Source of the DNA: Beroe forskalii
Taxonomy: Eukaryota; Ctenophora; Nuda; Beroida; Beroidae
NCBI GenBank assembly: GCA_011033025.1
Contig: WFMF01000252.1
Span: forward strand, 1-64,000
DNA: 64,000 nt
Direction of reading: 5' to 3'
Position numbers and translations under genes: made by a program. This document shows, piece after piece, positions 1-11,500 of this stretch. Position 1 is the stretch's first letter, and every line of letters begins with the position of its first letter. The notes beneath the pieces were generated by a model that saw only the letters and a program-made list of their open reading frames with translations, searched no databases and was not told the origin of the DNA.

Positions 1-79
1 GAAAGAATACAGTACCTACAGCAATAAAATTATCCGATCAAAGAAACAGTTGTGTCAATCCCAGACCCGTTATATAGAA

Positions 80-250
80 CTATAGGTCGAAGGAGTAACC
101 TAATACCACATATATATAGTGAGCGCGAAGCGCGAACTATATATAGACGCATTATTGGCCGAAGCGAAGCTGAGGTCAATAATTATTTGTTTTGGACGAG
201 GCGAAGCCGAGTTCAAAACAATATTGGCATTAGTACTCCTGAGACCTATG
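80..250. repeat. Cloverleaf-type inverted-repeat element (three hairpins)
   Basis: The left arm CTATAGGTCGAAGGAGTA pairs imperfectly with the right arm TACTCCTGAGACCTATG. Between them lie three hairpins with stems ATATATATAGT/ACTATATATA, ATTATTGGCC/GGTCAATAAT and TTGTTTTGGAC/GTTCAAAACAA, with GC-rich, purine-rich loops such as gcgcgaagcgcg. It has the same architecture as the elements at 4.7, 9.7, 40.3 and 48.3 kb. Confidence 0.65.
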
Positions 251-622
251 AAAATGATTACATGGCGAAATAACATAAATTATGTGGTGGAAACTCATTA
301 GAAATAAACATGGCGTCTCATAGTTGTACTTGTATCCAGGCGTCATGGGCAGAAAAAAGTTTGAATGATCTCGCCGGTAATTAGGTAATTACATTTTTGT
401 CGGGCCTCAAGACATGTACATGTGTCGGTGGAATGCATATTATTATGCCATGTGCAATTTACCACAGTGAAGCAAGATAACGGCGTCATTTGAACAGCCT
501 GTTGTTCATTGGAGTCTCAAATACCACAGAACTCGAATATCTGCGTTCCACCAAAATTATTCAAATTGAATTGGCACGTAAGGAGGCAGGTAATGTTACT
601 CGTTTTAAGTCTGCGAACAAAT
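251..622. other. Non-coding, nothing recognised
   Basis: Mixed-composition DNA with no exon-like minus-strand frame, no RNA gene signature and no clear repeat. Confidence 0.5.
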
Positions 623-862
623 GTAGGCAACTCACGTCATAAACTTTCTTATTGAATCCATGACGATGCCATCATTGTAAATACCCTATCAACTCTTGGA
701 AAATCCTATAACATGGGGTTATAGGATCCGAACGACGCTAAAAAATATGTAGGCAACTCACGTCATAAACTTTCATATTGAATCTACGTCGGAGTCATCA
801 CTGTAAACACAGCTTATAGGGTCGGAAACGACCACATAACATGGGGTTATAGGATCCATCCC
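623..862. repeat. Two-copy tandem repeat, about 126 bp
   Basis: The phrase TAGGCAACTCACGTCATAAA starts at 623 and again at 750. Each copy ends with ACATGGGGTTATAGGATCC. The copies differ by several substitutions. No coding signal is seen. Confidence 0.75.
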
Positions 863-1029
863 GACCCTATAATATTGAAATAACCCGATGTATATGGTTG
901 CAAATAAGGGCTTATGAGCCATGTAATAAGTATTATGAGAATTAGGTTATATGACAAAATATCTCGATTGATGGTATAGGAGAGAGAAAACTGATATGTT
1001 AGCAAGCTGCATGAAAACACTAATTCATC

Positions 1030-2090
1030 ACAATACAACAGAGCAATTTAATGTTTAGACATAATTTGGGTCGTGCAAGCAAAATATCACAAATGCCTAT
1101 AAAAAATTATAGGCTAAAACAGAATAAAACAGTTGAATGAAATTCATGAGGGTTGAATTAATCCCAGCTACTCACACATGGCAGATAAAATTACATCTCG
1201 AATGATTGTAGGTAAGAAAAGAGTAAACTGATATTGATAGCATGAAACACATTAATGCAATTTAATGTTTAAAAGTTTGAACATGGCTCGACAGAGGAAG
1301 TGTAATAATTTGGGTTATACATAGAAGGCATCAAGAAATGTTACACATATCACAGCACTAAAACTGCCCGATGGCAATGAAAGTAAGGGTTGACTTCATG
1401 CCAGTTAGCTGATCATGAAACGATGATGTCTCGATTGATGACAGGTACAAGGAAAGAGCAAGCTGATAGCATGAAAACATGAACTATTTATCACTAAGTC
1501 ACAATAGGAATATCACAAAGCAATTTAATGTTTTAAGTTGAATATTAAAACACTGTAAATATGGCTCGACAAGGAAGCATTGTAATTTGGGTTAGGCATC
1601 AACATACAAATTACAATTAATAATTGCAGGATAGAACTGTCGAATGAAAGTAAGAGTTGAATTAATCCGAGCTACTCGACCACTCATAAATGGTATGTCT
1701 CCCATATAAACGGCTCTGAGTGACGTCACAGATCTAAACGTCAATTTTTCTGTATCATAAACCTAACCATCGCCCTAACCAAAACCCTAACCTTAATCCT
1801 TATCCTAAACCTAACAAATCCTGGTTATAACCAGAACCCTAACCTTACTGCTTAAAGCGCTAGATGCGCTTAATAATATTTTTCTGAGTGACGTCATTGT
1901 CATAGATAATGAAGGCTCCCGTTTATATGGGAGACTGACCCATAAATGACAATATGATAAAATGATATCTCGATTGATGACAGGTAAGGAAGTAAGGAAA
2001 GAGCAAACTGATATTGATATGATGAAAACATGCTTCTCACAAAGCAATTTAATGTTTAAACATGGCTCGACAGCAGACAGAGGGGCTTGG
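1030..2090. repeat. Diverged tandem repeat of about 220-260 bp units
   Basis: The phrase CAATTTAATGTTT recurs near 1,045, 1,258, 1,523 and 2,043, and CTCGATTGATGACAGGTA recurs near 1,431 and 1,971. This gives about four units. The last unit is longer because a 249-bp MITE sits inside it. Confidence 0.65.
1692..1940. mobile_element. MITE with telomere-like interior
   Basis: The inverted ends are GGTATGTCTCCCATATAAAC on the left and the complement of GTTTATATGGGAGACTGACC on the right. A 7-bp direct repeat CATAAAT flanks the element at 1,685-1,691 and 1,941-1,947. The interior (about 1,757-1,845) has many degenerate CCCTAACC-like repeats, and TGAGTGACGTCA occurs twice. The repeat unit around it reads on across the insertion, which supports a real insertion. 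Confidence 0.7.
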
Positions 2091-2093
2091 AGC

Positions 2094-2148
2094 AATACAC
2101 TGCACAATACACTGCACAATACACAGCACAATACACTGCACAACACAT
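2094..2148. repeat. Short minisatellite (CACTGCACAATA)n
   Basis: Four or five copies of a roughly 12-bp unit in tandem. Confidence 0.8.
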
Positions 2149-2184
2149 AACATTAGTTTACACTTTGCTAAACACGTATATCCC

Positions 2185-2320
2185 TGTGTGGCTCGCGCGG
2201 CGCGCTTCCCCAGCACAGGGCTATAGGACCAGGGCCATGCGCGGGCAGTTGACACCGTAAATCTCGGTGTCAACTTTTTGGCTATTTTAAAGCGTTCGGC
2301 GCCGCGCGCTGCGCTCATTT
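2185..2320. repeat. GC-rich hairpin cluster
   Basis: A perfect 10-bp stem GTTGACACCG/CGGTGTCAAC with a 7-base loop lies at 2,248-2,274. It is enclosed by GC-rich arms GCGCGGCGCGC and GGCGCCGCGCGC. It resembles the foldback and cloverleaf elements elsewhere but has only one clear inner hairpin. Confidence 0.5.
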
Positions 2321-3504
2321 GTCTGAATTGTTCGTTTAAACTTTGACTTTTTCAGGAATCGGGTTGGATAAAAAGCTACATCGACCAATTGCATTGGAGT
2401 AAAAGATTGATATTGACCAATCATAGAGCCCATAGTACCTGACATTGTCCGATCATTACTCACTGCTTACTGAGCACAGATATGCCGCCTGAAACATCAA
2501 TGCAATTTGTCGGTGTTTTTCGTGTGATTGCTTTTAATTTATTGCCTTCAATTTTGCTTTTACTTTATTGCTAGTTATCTTTTAACATTCATGTATTTTC
2601 TTAAATGAAGGTATATTGTCATCATGATTTGGCATTGTTTCTTGTGAGATTTCTCAGCACAACCTAGAAGCTAAGCTTCATTCATCATGTAAAAATGTAA
2701 ACTCGAGATAATATATTCATTGTCATTGTGCTGTAAACATTTTATTCAAATTCATTATTTAAATTCTTTCAATCTATTGCTGTTACAATTTCTTTCACTT
2801 CTATGACCCTGTGAAGTGTGTACAATCAAGAGGAATATGTATCAGTTAGATTTAGTAGTTGATTTGTTCTCTTTATTACCTATACTTACTTGAGATTTAC
2901 TGAAAAAGCTAACGTCTACGTGTGCTTCCAGGCCTCAGCACAAGACATTTGTTTCTTAATATATAGCACAAGAAATTTGAGAAGGAAGGATGTTTTAAGT
3001 ATATATAAGCTGTCAAAAATTGATATAATTATTATTTCATCAAGTCAATTGATCTAGAAATATATCTCGTGGTTTGAACCCATGTCATCTTTGTTTAGAA
3101 ATGCTTCAACGGTAGGCTGTGTGTCATTATTAATTTCAGTTGAAGTCCGAGTGTTTTTAATTTCTTGGTGATCTGATCATTTGATATAATTCTGGTCAGG
3201 CAAGCTTTGATTTCAGCCAGCTAGCGAAATGATCTATGATTTTATATCGAAGTTCAATTAGAGAATTAGGACCCCGTATCTTTCATTCATGTATTTCTTA
3301 TATTCTTTCTTATATTCATTCATTCATTCATATGTTAGATATAGTTTTCAATGCAATCCTTCATTCCTCACATCTTTACTTCCTTTTTAGTCTTTTGATG
3401 GGTGGCAGATTTTAGATTTGACTTGGTGCTCGCCCTCAGCACGACCTTAAAGCTTCTATATAAAGCAAGAGAAAAATATATTCTAATTTCAGTACTATAA
3501 CTAC
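2321..3504. other. AT-rich non-coding stretch
   Basis: No exon-like frame or repeat larger than short (ATTC)n runs near 3,300-3,330 is seen. Confidence 0.5.
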
Positions 3505-4902
3505 TATTATTACCCTGCAGTGTAATTACTTTTCGAATTTTTGAGCAATATTAATCATGTAATATCACCGTACCCAGCAGTTGAATTACTGTCAAGTGTG
3601 TAATTACTATACCTCAACTGTTGAATTACTATTCAAGTGTTGAATTACTATTCCCAACTGTTGAATTACTACCAATTTTCTGAAACGGCCATTTTCACGA
3701 TTCTAACCTATTTGCTATCTCTGTGCAGATGTAAATAAGCTCCCATGATATCTGTTATCGCACTTTTCATATTAAAAATGATTCGATATAATCTATTCTT
3801 AACCGTATATATACTGTAAGACAAGATAAAATAGCGATAAGGAGCACAAAATGTTCGGTACGATATATGTTATATTGCTATATTGTTAATATACATTCGG
3901 TAGCACAAGATAAAGTAAATATGAGCACATTGATAAAATACGATATATCTAAACGATATTATATGGCAACACAAGATTTAAGATAAAATAGATAGAAGGA
4001 ACACTATCGTATACACCTAAATGGCGCCACCCAGACGCGCTTGATAACTCCATCCGTGTTTCAATGTTTATTTATCTTGTGTTAGAGATATAACGCAGAG
4101 TTGTGGCGCCATATATAGGATGTATTGCTCCGTTTTATCAATTTCAATTACATTATTTCTGTGCGCCGTCATTTCTATCTGTCAGTGTTCGTTATTTATT
4201 TTAGATAGGGATGAAGATAATGATAATGGCGCAAAACTTATTGTTCAACTGAGGAGTACATACATAAATTTTGATGCACTCTAAAGATTTAGCTGACTAC
4301 ATTCACATGTGATCGTGTTTTTACGAGATCCGCATAAGTTTGTAGCTCTCAAGTCAGTTGTTATTAATGTTTGTGGTGTGAATTGTTTTTGTTTTCGATT
4401 GAGTACTTAACTTTCATGATTCATGTTTTTTATGGAAATGAAAGATCATAGCAAAATTTTTGTTAAGTACATGTACATACACTACGTCATACACTTACAG
4501 TATGTATCAATGCTGGGCGCTGGTTGTATCATTTGGACTTTTGAACTTATTCGCTGAATTGGCCCCGAAACGATGATGTGATTCTGACTTTTACAAATCA
4601 CTGGCAAATTTGTCCAAAATACTCGCCTGTTTCAATTATGAAATAGTGTACCCATTATTCACAAAACATTGATTTCGAATACTTAAGTTTCTAACCATCT
4701 ACTTTGATTGATGCGTATATGGCAGGGTAATAATACAGTAAATACACACTTGGGTGTGTAAATTACCATCGTAATTGCACTCGCAAGCTCGTGCAATTAC
4801 TCCAATAAATGCACTCGCAAGCTCGTGCATTTATTGCATGAATTCCACTCGCAAGCTCGTGGAATTAATGTGGTAATTACACACCCAAGTGTGTATTTAC
4901 CG
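3505..4902. mobile_element. 1.4-kb interspersed repeat, copy 1, ending in a cloverleaf
   Basis: Nearly identical to 8,464-9,897. The start TATTATTACCCTGC is the inverse of GCAGGGTAATAATA near 4,722-4,735, suggesting terminal inverted repeats of a non-autonomous DNA element. The three-hairpin cloverleaf at 4,736-4,902 follows in both copies. A tandem TTGAATTACTATTCAAGTG region lies near the left end. No transposase frame is seen. Confidence 0.7.
4736..4902. repeat. Cloverleaf element, copy 1
   Basis: The outer stem AGTAAATACACACTTGGGTG pairs with its complement ending at 4,901. Inside are three hairpins with the same loop TCGCAAGCTC and stems AATTGCAC/GTGCAATT, AATAAATGCAC/GTGCATTTATT and AATTCCAC/GTGGAATT. 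Confidence 0.85.
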
Positions 4903-5507
4903 TATATAATTGAATTGAATTGAACAGCTCGTTTCTGCACACTTCTGCACCGCACCCTTCCCAGCTTCATTAGCTCATTAGCGTCTTTTAGAACTCACTG
5001 CTTTGTGCCTTCATCGCATGTCCGAGTCAATTCAATTCAATTCAATGATAAGATTTTACAGCACAATTATTGAAATATACTCTGTCTCTCCCTTTCTATT
5101 GGATTTATATAAAGTAAGAGGCTGCTGGGTCGTGCTGAGTCAGGGATTCCGGGGGACTCCCTTTAATTTTCATTGATTTTTCTCCCCGGTTTGTACTCCC
5201 CTTTGAAGCTTCGATGCCCCACTCTTGGAAAGTGCACACTGGTCCTGTCATTTGCTTCAATCACCCTATAAGTAGCCCATACTTGTCTATCTATCCTCCT
5301 ATCACATGCTCATCACTATCACTACTTCACCCCAATTAACATACTGAGCCAGTATGTGATATTTCTATAAAATTACCTTTGTTATAAATTATATTTGATA
5401 ATTCCTTGACTATATTTTCAGAAAACTTGACAGTATAATAAGGGCTTTTGCTTACAATTTTTTTCCTGAAAATTTCTACTAGTTTTTGTTTTCTCCTTTT
5501 TCATTAC
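4903..5507. other. Non-coding, no gene seen
   Basis: TTGAATTGAATTGAA near 4,908 is inverted near 5,031, giving a 140-bp weak hairpin. No convincing MAM exon C or stop exon for the minus-strand gene was found here. Confidence 0.5.
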
Positions 5508-5598
5508 CCTTGCCCACTTCCCTTTGAGCCTCTTCATGTGGTAGTAGAATATCATCTTGCAGGCGTTGTCAGAGAGGGTGTACTTGTTGCTAACAATC
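5508..5598 (-). CDS. MAM exon B, second half (last recognisable exon)
   Basis: Minus-strand reading [20 protein letters not shown] matches the middle of a MAM domain (Cys followed by FYYHM). The acceptor TTTGCAG lies on its high side and the donor GTAATG on its low side. Entry phase 2 fits the upstream exon at 5,919-6,051, whose intact duplicate ends ...NDTA AG. This is the most downstream piece of the MAM gene I can see. The expected exon C is not found. Confidence 0.55.
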
Positions 5599-8500
5599 CT
5601 GCAAACAGTGGTAGTGAGGAGGGTCGAATATAGTAAAGGAGATAATATAGAGTAAAGGTGAGAGGAGAGGAAATAAAGTGAAAGGTTAGGGTAGGGTTAG
5701 AGAGGGGGACTACTTCGTCTTAGAACGAGATAATGTGATGGTTAATGGTGTGCTACTAGCTTACCAGGGTGCTAAAGCTTATTTTATAGGCCCAGTAACT
5801 GGTAAATCAATCTACTGATTCCTTGCTCAACCTAGTGGCATGTCATTTTCTCATCTCATAACCTACCTAGCAGTGTCGTTCTCCTTGATCCAGCTGGTCT
5901 CAATGTACAATAACCTACCTAGCAGTGTCGTTCTCCTTGATCAGCTGGTCTCTATGTACATGTAGTGCCCACTGTTTCCACTTCCCAGAGTGTGATCGTG
6001 ATCTGGTCCCGTGTTAGCTGAGCCTGTGTCAGCCTGCCTCAACCACGTGAACTGAGGGGAGACACAGAGTTAGAACTGAGACATGGGTTAGGCGCGTAAA
6101 GGAGACACTAGAGACAGAGATAAAGGGGAGTTGGAGGCAGGGATTTGAGACATGCATAAAATTACTAATTGTTCGGGCACTATTTCCTCTTTCTATTTCT
6201 CAAACATTGAGACTAAAAGGTTGGATGGATGCTAATGACTAAAGTGGGGGGAACTAGAAAACATGCAAGGGGGGGAAATATAGGGGGGTTTGGACATTTT
6301 TTGAGGGGCCCTTTTTCCCATCTCTTGAAAACCTCGTGAAAGAAAACGTTGGAAAAGTTAAATCTAAGCCACTGTTGTATGGACCACGTGTTGTATGGCC
6401 CCGGGAATTTGAGAACGTTGAATTTTTTTTATTTGATCCCGTGTCAGACAAATGGGAAGGGAGTTCAGCAAGATGGGGGAAAGGGGGAGCCCCCTTGAAA
6501 TTATCCCAATACAGGCTAAGGAAAGTTATCAGTCTAACAAGTCGAAAAGAAAAACTAAACATGGGAACCCAAAAAAACCCCCAATTCAAAAAAACAAAAA
6601 GTAGACTCCCTAATTGGGAAGTAACCATTTCTTGAAGCCCTCGGCCCAGGCTTATTTAGTCCTGTAATCTTTTTAAAAGTCCATTTAAACCCTTGTTCCC
6701 TCAGGATATTTTTGTTATTTCCCCTTTTTGAGCTGGGGGGGGGGTTGTTAAGCAGGGACAGAGGTGGGAGTGGTTGTCAGAAATTGGAGGCCACTGAACT
6801 TGGGTTGGAATAAATAATTGAAAAATTTTCGACGGACTTAAATCAAATCGATTTTAAAAGTGAAAGATCTAACTAGATGGAATAACTGTACCGGTAACAT
6901 GATTACAGGTAACAGCACTCTGATAGCATCCGGTGTAGAAAGATGTCGTCTACAGCAATGTCTCAGTGTATGACTGTCTCTCACTCCCTCAATACCAGTC
7001 TCAGTGTTGGTCTCCCCAGTTATACGCTACCCAGCCAAACCGTGGCGCCTTAGCCCAAGTTAAGGGTCTCAGTCGTGTGCGATGCCACACCAGTTGCTGT
7101 GGGAAGAGATCGATCAGTTTTCATCTTGGATCTAAATTTGAGAAACTGGGGTATCAGGCATTCAGGTGTGCATGAGATTTAGAAACGGCCTAGATTCCAC
7201 GAATCACATCCAACGTTTTAGAGTTTTAGTGAAGCCCAGTTTACTGATTTTCACAAAATATTTGAAACTCAGAGTCGAAGAATTCCTCAATAATCTGCCT
7301 TGTTTCCCCTCCACTTACTCCTAGGTTGTTATCCGACGTGGTAGTCTCCACGTAGACATTGAGGGTTCCCACTGTAGTCCCCATCATGTGGTAGTAGAAG
7401 TTGAGCGTACAGTAGAACCAGTCGTCGTGGATCATCCAGGGACCTCGTAGTACGGCCCTGTCTCCCTCAATACGCGGGTAGGAAGCCTCGATGTACATGT
7501 AGTAACCTGGAAACGGGAGGAATTTGTCAGATTTGAGAAAAGGGGGGCTAAAATTAAAAACCAACAGGGCCAGGGTATGTAGAGATGTGATAAATAGGCA
7601 TTGGGCTTGGAATGAACGAGACATATAGTGACCTGGATACGGTGAGATTTCAAGAGATGGAACCAAATTTGATACTAAAAAGGTTGTTGGTAACAAGTGA
7701 CTTAATCGGGCAGACGCCGGACATACTATGGACGATTCGTGCTGTAAACTCCCTACGGAAAAACTGCGCACGACAGGGGTTGAAAAACTGCGCGCGACGA
7801 GGGTGAAAACACAGTTAATTGCAAACACTCCACCTGTGTTGTTGTTTCGCGTGTGGTCTCGAGTAGGTCCAGTATAGTAGCTGGGGGTTCCCATGTTGTT
7901 CCTGTTCCAGTCGAAGTCATCGTAGTTCTTATCATCCCGGAACCCACATCTGCCGTTGTCGAACGTGCACTCTCCCGGGTTCTCACTCTCCGCTGTGAGA
8001 GGGGGAATGTGAGGGGGAATGTGTCAATGTGAGAGGGGGAATGTGGCAATGTGAGGGGGAATGTGTCAATGTGAGGGGGAATGTGTCAATGCAGGGGTGG
8101 ATCCAGGCTGAAAAAAGTGGCGGGGTTGTTGGCAAGCAAAGCGAACCAGCCACTCACATCCAAAAAATTTAAATTCTCCTCTCAGGCCCATTTTTAAGAT
8201 TTCCGTTGCCCGCTTGCTTCGTTTGCAAAAAATCAAAAACAAATGCAAGAAACGGCAATATTACTAAGTTATTATTATGAGCATAATCCTTATTGATCTT
8301 TCTGAGCGCCGCAGGCGAAAATTTTGAAAATCTTATATCAAAAACCGTGTCTTTAACCAATAACCAATTCAGTTGCATAATTTATTACAACAGCCCGCTG
8401 CATTCGAAAATTTTCAAGGTGTTTGGTGTCGAATCTGCCTCGGAAGTCAATTTGATAACATGTATTATTACCCTGCAGTGTAATTACTTTTCGAATTTTT

Positions 8501-11500
8501 GAGCAATATTAATCATGTAATATCACCGTACCCAGCAGTTGAATTACTGTCAAGTGTGTAATTACTATACCTCAACTGTTGAATTACTATTCAAGTGTTG
8601 AATTACTATTCCCAGCAGTTGAATTACTACTGTTGAATTACTACCAATTTTCTGAAACGGCCATTCGCACGATTCTAACCTATTTGCTATCTCTGTGCGG
8701 ATGTAAATAGGAGAATAATAAGCTCCCATGATATCTGTTATCGCACTTTTCATATTAAAAACGATTCGATATAATCTATTCTTAACCGTATATATACTGT
8801 AAAACAAGATAAAATAGCGATAAGGAGCACAAAATGTTCGGTACGATATATGTTATATTGTTATATTGTTAATATACATTCGGTAGCACAAGATAAAGCA
8901 AATATGAGCACATTGATAAAATACGATATATCTAAACGATATTATAGGGCAACACAAGATTTAAGATAAAATGGATAGAAGGAACACTATCGTATACACC
9001 TAAATGGCGCCACCCAGACGCGCTTGATTACTCCATCCGTGTTTCAATGTTTATTTATCTTGTGTTAGAGATATGACGCAGAGTTGTGGCGCCATATATA
9101 GGATGTATTGCTCCGTTTTATCAATTTCAATTACATTATTTCTGTGCGCCGTCATATCTATCTGTCAGTGTTCGTTATTTATTTTAGATGGGGATGAAGA
9201 TAATGATAATGGCGCAAAACTTATTGTTCAACTGAGGAGTACATACATAAATCTTGATGCACTCTAAAGATTTAGCTGACTAAATTCACATGTGATCGTG
9301 TTTTTCTGCAGATTCTATACGAGATCCGCATAAGATTGTAGCTCTCGAGTCAGTTGTTATTAATGTTTGTGGTGTGAATTGTTTTGTTTTCGATTGAGTA
9401 CTTAACTTTCATGATTCATGTTTTTTATGGAAATGAAAGATCATAGCAAAATTTTTGTTAAGTACATATACATACACTACGTCATACACTTAAAGTATGT
9501 ATCAATGCTGGGCGCTGGTTGTATCATTTGGACTTTTGAACTTATTCGCTGAATTGGCCCCGATACGATGATGTGATAATTCTGACTTTTTCAAATCACT
9601 GGCAAATTTGTCCAAAATATTCGCCTGTTTCAATTATGAAATAGTGTACCCATTATTCATAAAACATTGAGTTCGAATACTTTCAAACCGTCTACTTTGA
9701 TTGATGCGTATATGGCAGGGTAATAATACAGTAAATACACACTTGGGTGTGTAAATTACCATCTTAATTGCACTCGCAAGCTCGTGCAATTACTCCAATA
9801 AATGCACTCGCAAGCTCGTGCATTTATTGCATGAATTCCACTCGCAAGCTCGTGGAATTAATGTGGTAATTACACACCCAAGTGTGTATTTACCGTATAT
9901 AATTTAATTACAACAGCCTGCCGCTGGTGAAAATTTGTAATGTTTCAGTTTCACATCTGTGGCTGTGTGTGAGACCAACTTAGTAACATAATTATTAATT
10001 AATTGATCACAACAGCCCGCCGCAGGCGAAAATTTCTAAGACCATTTAGTAATAACATTTTATCATTATAAGTGCCTGCTGCGGGCAAAAAGTTTCAAGA
10101 ATTTATTTGGTACTGTATAATCTGATTACAACAGCCTGCTGCAGGCAAAAATTTTCAAGGTTTCAATCTGAATCCGCATATAAGATCAATTTGGTAATGT
10201 ATAATTTGATTACAACAGCCCACTGCTCACAACCCCAACAACCCCACTCTAAAACCAACAACCCCACAACCCCACTATAACCCCACAGCAGAAAAAGTGG
10301 CGGGGTTGCAACCCCGCCACAACCCCATTGTAGATCCACCACTGTGTCAATGTGAGGGGGAATCTGTCAATGTGAGGGGGAATCTGTCAATGTGAGGGGG
10401 AATGTGTCAATGTGAGGGGGAATGTGTCAATGTGAGGGGGAATGTGTCAATGTGAGGGGGAATGCGAGTGGGGCGGGGATGATGTCGGAGTGGGCTATGA
10501 TGGAGTTGCTCTTCATTACCATTGGGATTGTCTAATTCTCGCAATTATGTAATACACGTATGATTTATAAAAAGCCTCCAACTATCAAATTCTGTGCGTT
10601 GATATTTGATAAACAAATCTGAATGCTTCCAGTGATTTCTCCCGACTTTGATTGCGATCATAATTTGCTAGAAAAACTTTCAGAATAAAGTGTTCTAAGA
10701 GGATTCATGACTTACAGGGTTTACAGTTGACCATCTTGATGTCATCGATTGCAATGTCTCCTTGGTAAGAACTGCCCACAGTACCAATTATACTGATCTT
10801 AGTGTTAAATCGGATGCCTATTGGTAACTCTGCTTTCTTCCACCTGCAACATATTGCATCATGAAAAATAATGTGTTAAGTCATAATATCTTAAATTACG
10901 AGTTCTATAAATACCACGGGCTCGCAAACACCCGTGAAATGAGGAAATGGCAGGTGAAGGTGCGCCTATAATTAGCTAACAAAACATTTCATGCACCACT
11001 GGAGTACATGCAGTGCACACCTGCGACTGCATGGTTTAATGGGGAAAGAGGGCGGAAAAGAGCAATTATTGAAATTACAGCCAGTCGGTAGCCAGGATAT
11101 CATGATTTCTCTACAAAACTAAGCCTTTACTGCTTTTAACCCTCTCTCTTCCAACTATCATGGTCACGTATATTTCCACAGAATTTGAGACATAAGATGG
11201 CGCGGAAATAGGTTGAAACTTTAGTGCCAGAAATAAAGGTGACAAAACTAAGACGTAAGACAACAAGATATAGATACGATTTTTCGAGAATCGCCTTGAT
11301 TTCTTGTCGCCTAGCCTATACTTCTGGACTCTGGTAGTAAGTTAAGAAGATATCAATCAGCCACTCACACATCGCCCTGGTCCCCAGTGAGAGTGAGGAG
11401 GTTGGTAGCGTAGCTGTTCCACTCCAAGTTAACGAGGAGCATGCCAATACCGGGCCCTGACATGTGGTACCACATCTCCAGCACACACTGACTACCCGTC

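Larger units (their letters stand above)
8092..10344. mobile_element. hAT-like non-autonomous element inserted in a minisatellite
   Basis: The ends are CAGGGGTGGATCCAGG and the complement of CTAGATCCACCACTG-like sequence (right end reads TAGATCCACCACTG), matching the CAG-type ends of hAT elements. A perfect 8-bp duplication TGTCAATG flanks it at 8,084-8,091 and 10,345-10,352. It carries AACAGCC(C/T)GC tandem motifs (8,390; 9,910; 10,005; 10,130; 10,213) and a nested 1.4-kb repeat. No transposase is recognisable. Confidence 0.85.

Noticed and set aside
1757..1845. Chromosome end (telomere)
   Set aside because: The CCCTAACC-like repeats are short and degenerate and lie inside a bounded MITE with target duplication, so they are interstitial.
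6254..6635. Overlapping frames of 99-124 codons on both strands
   Set aside because: They lie in the garbled homopolymer-rich stretch, show no domain motif, and both strands are open only because of composition.
9073..9267. 64-codon plus-strand frame with a hydrophobic start inside the 1.4-kb repeat
   Set aside because: The copy at 4,076 lacks the ATG and has other changes, so the frame is not conserved.
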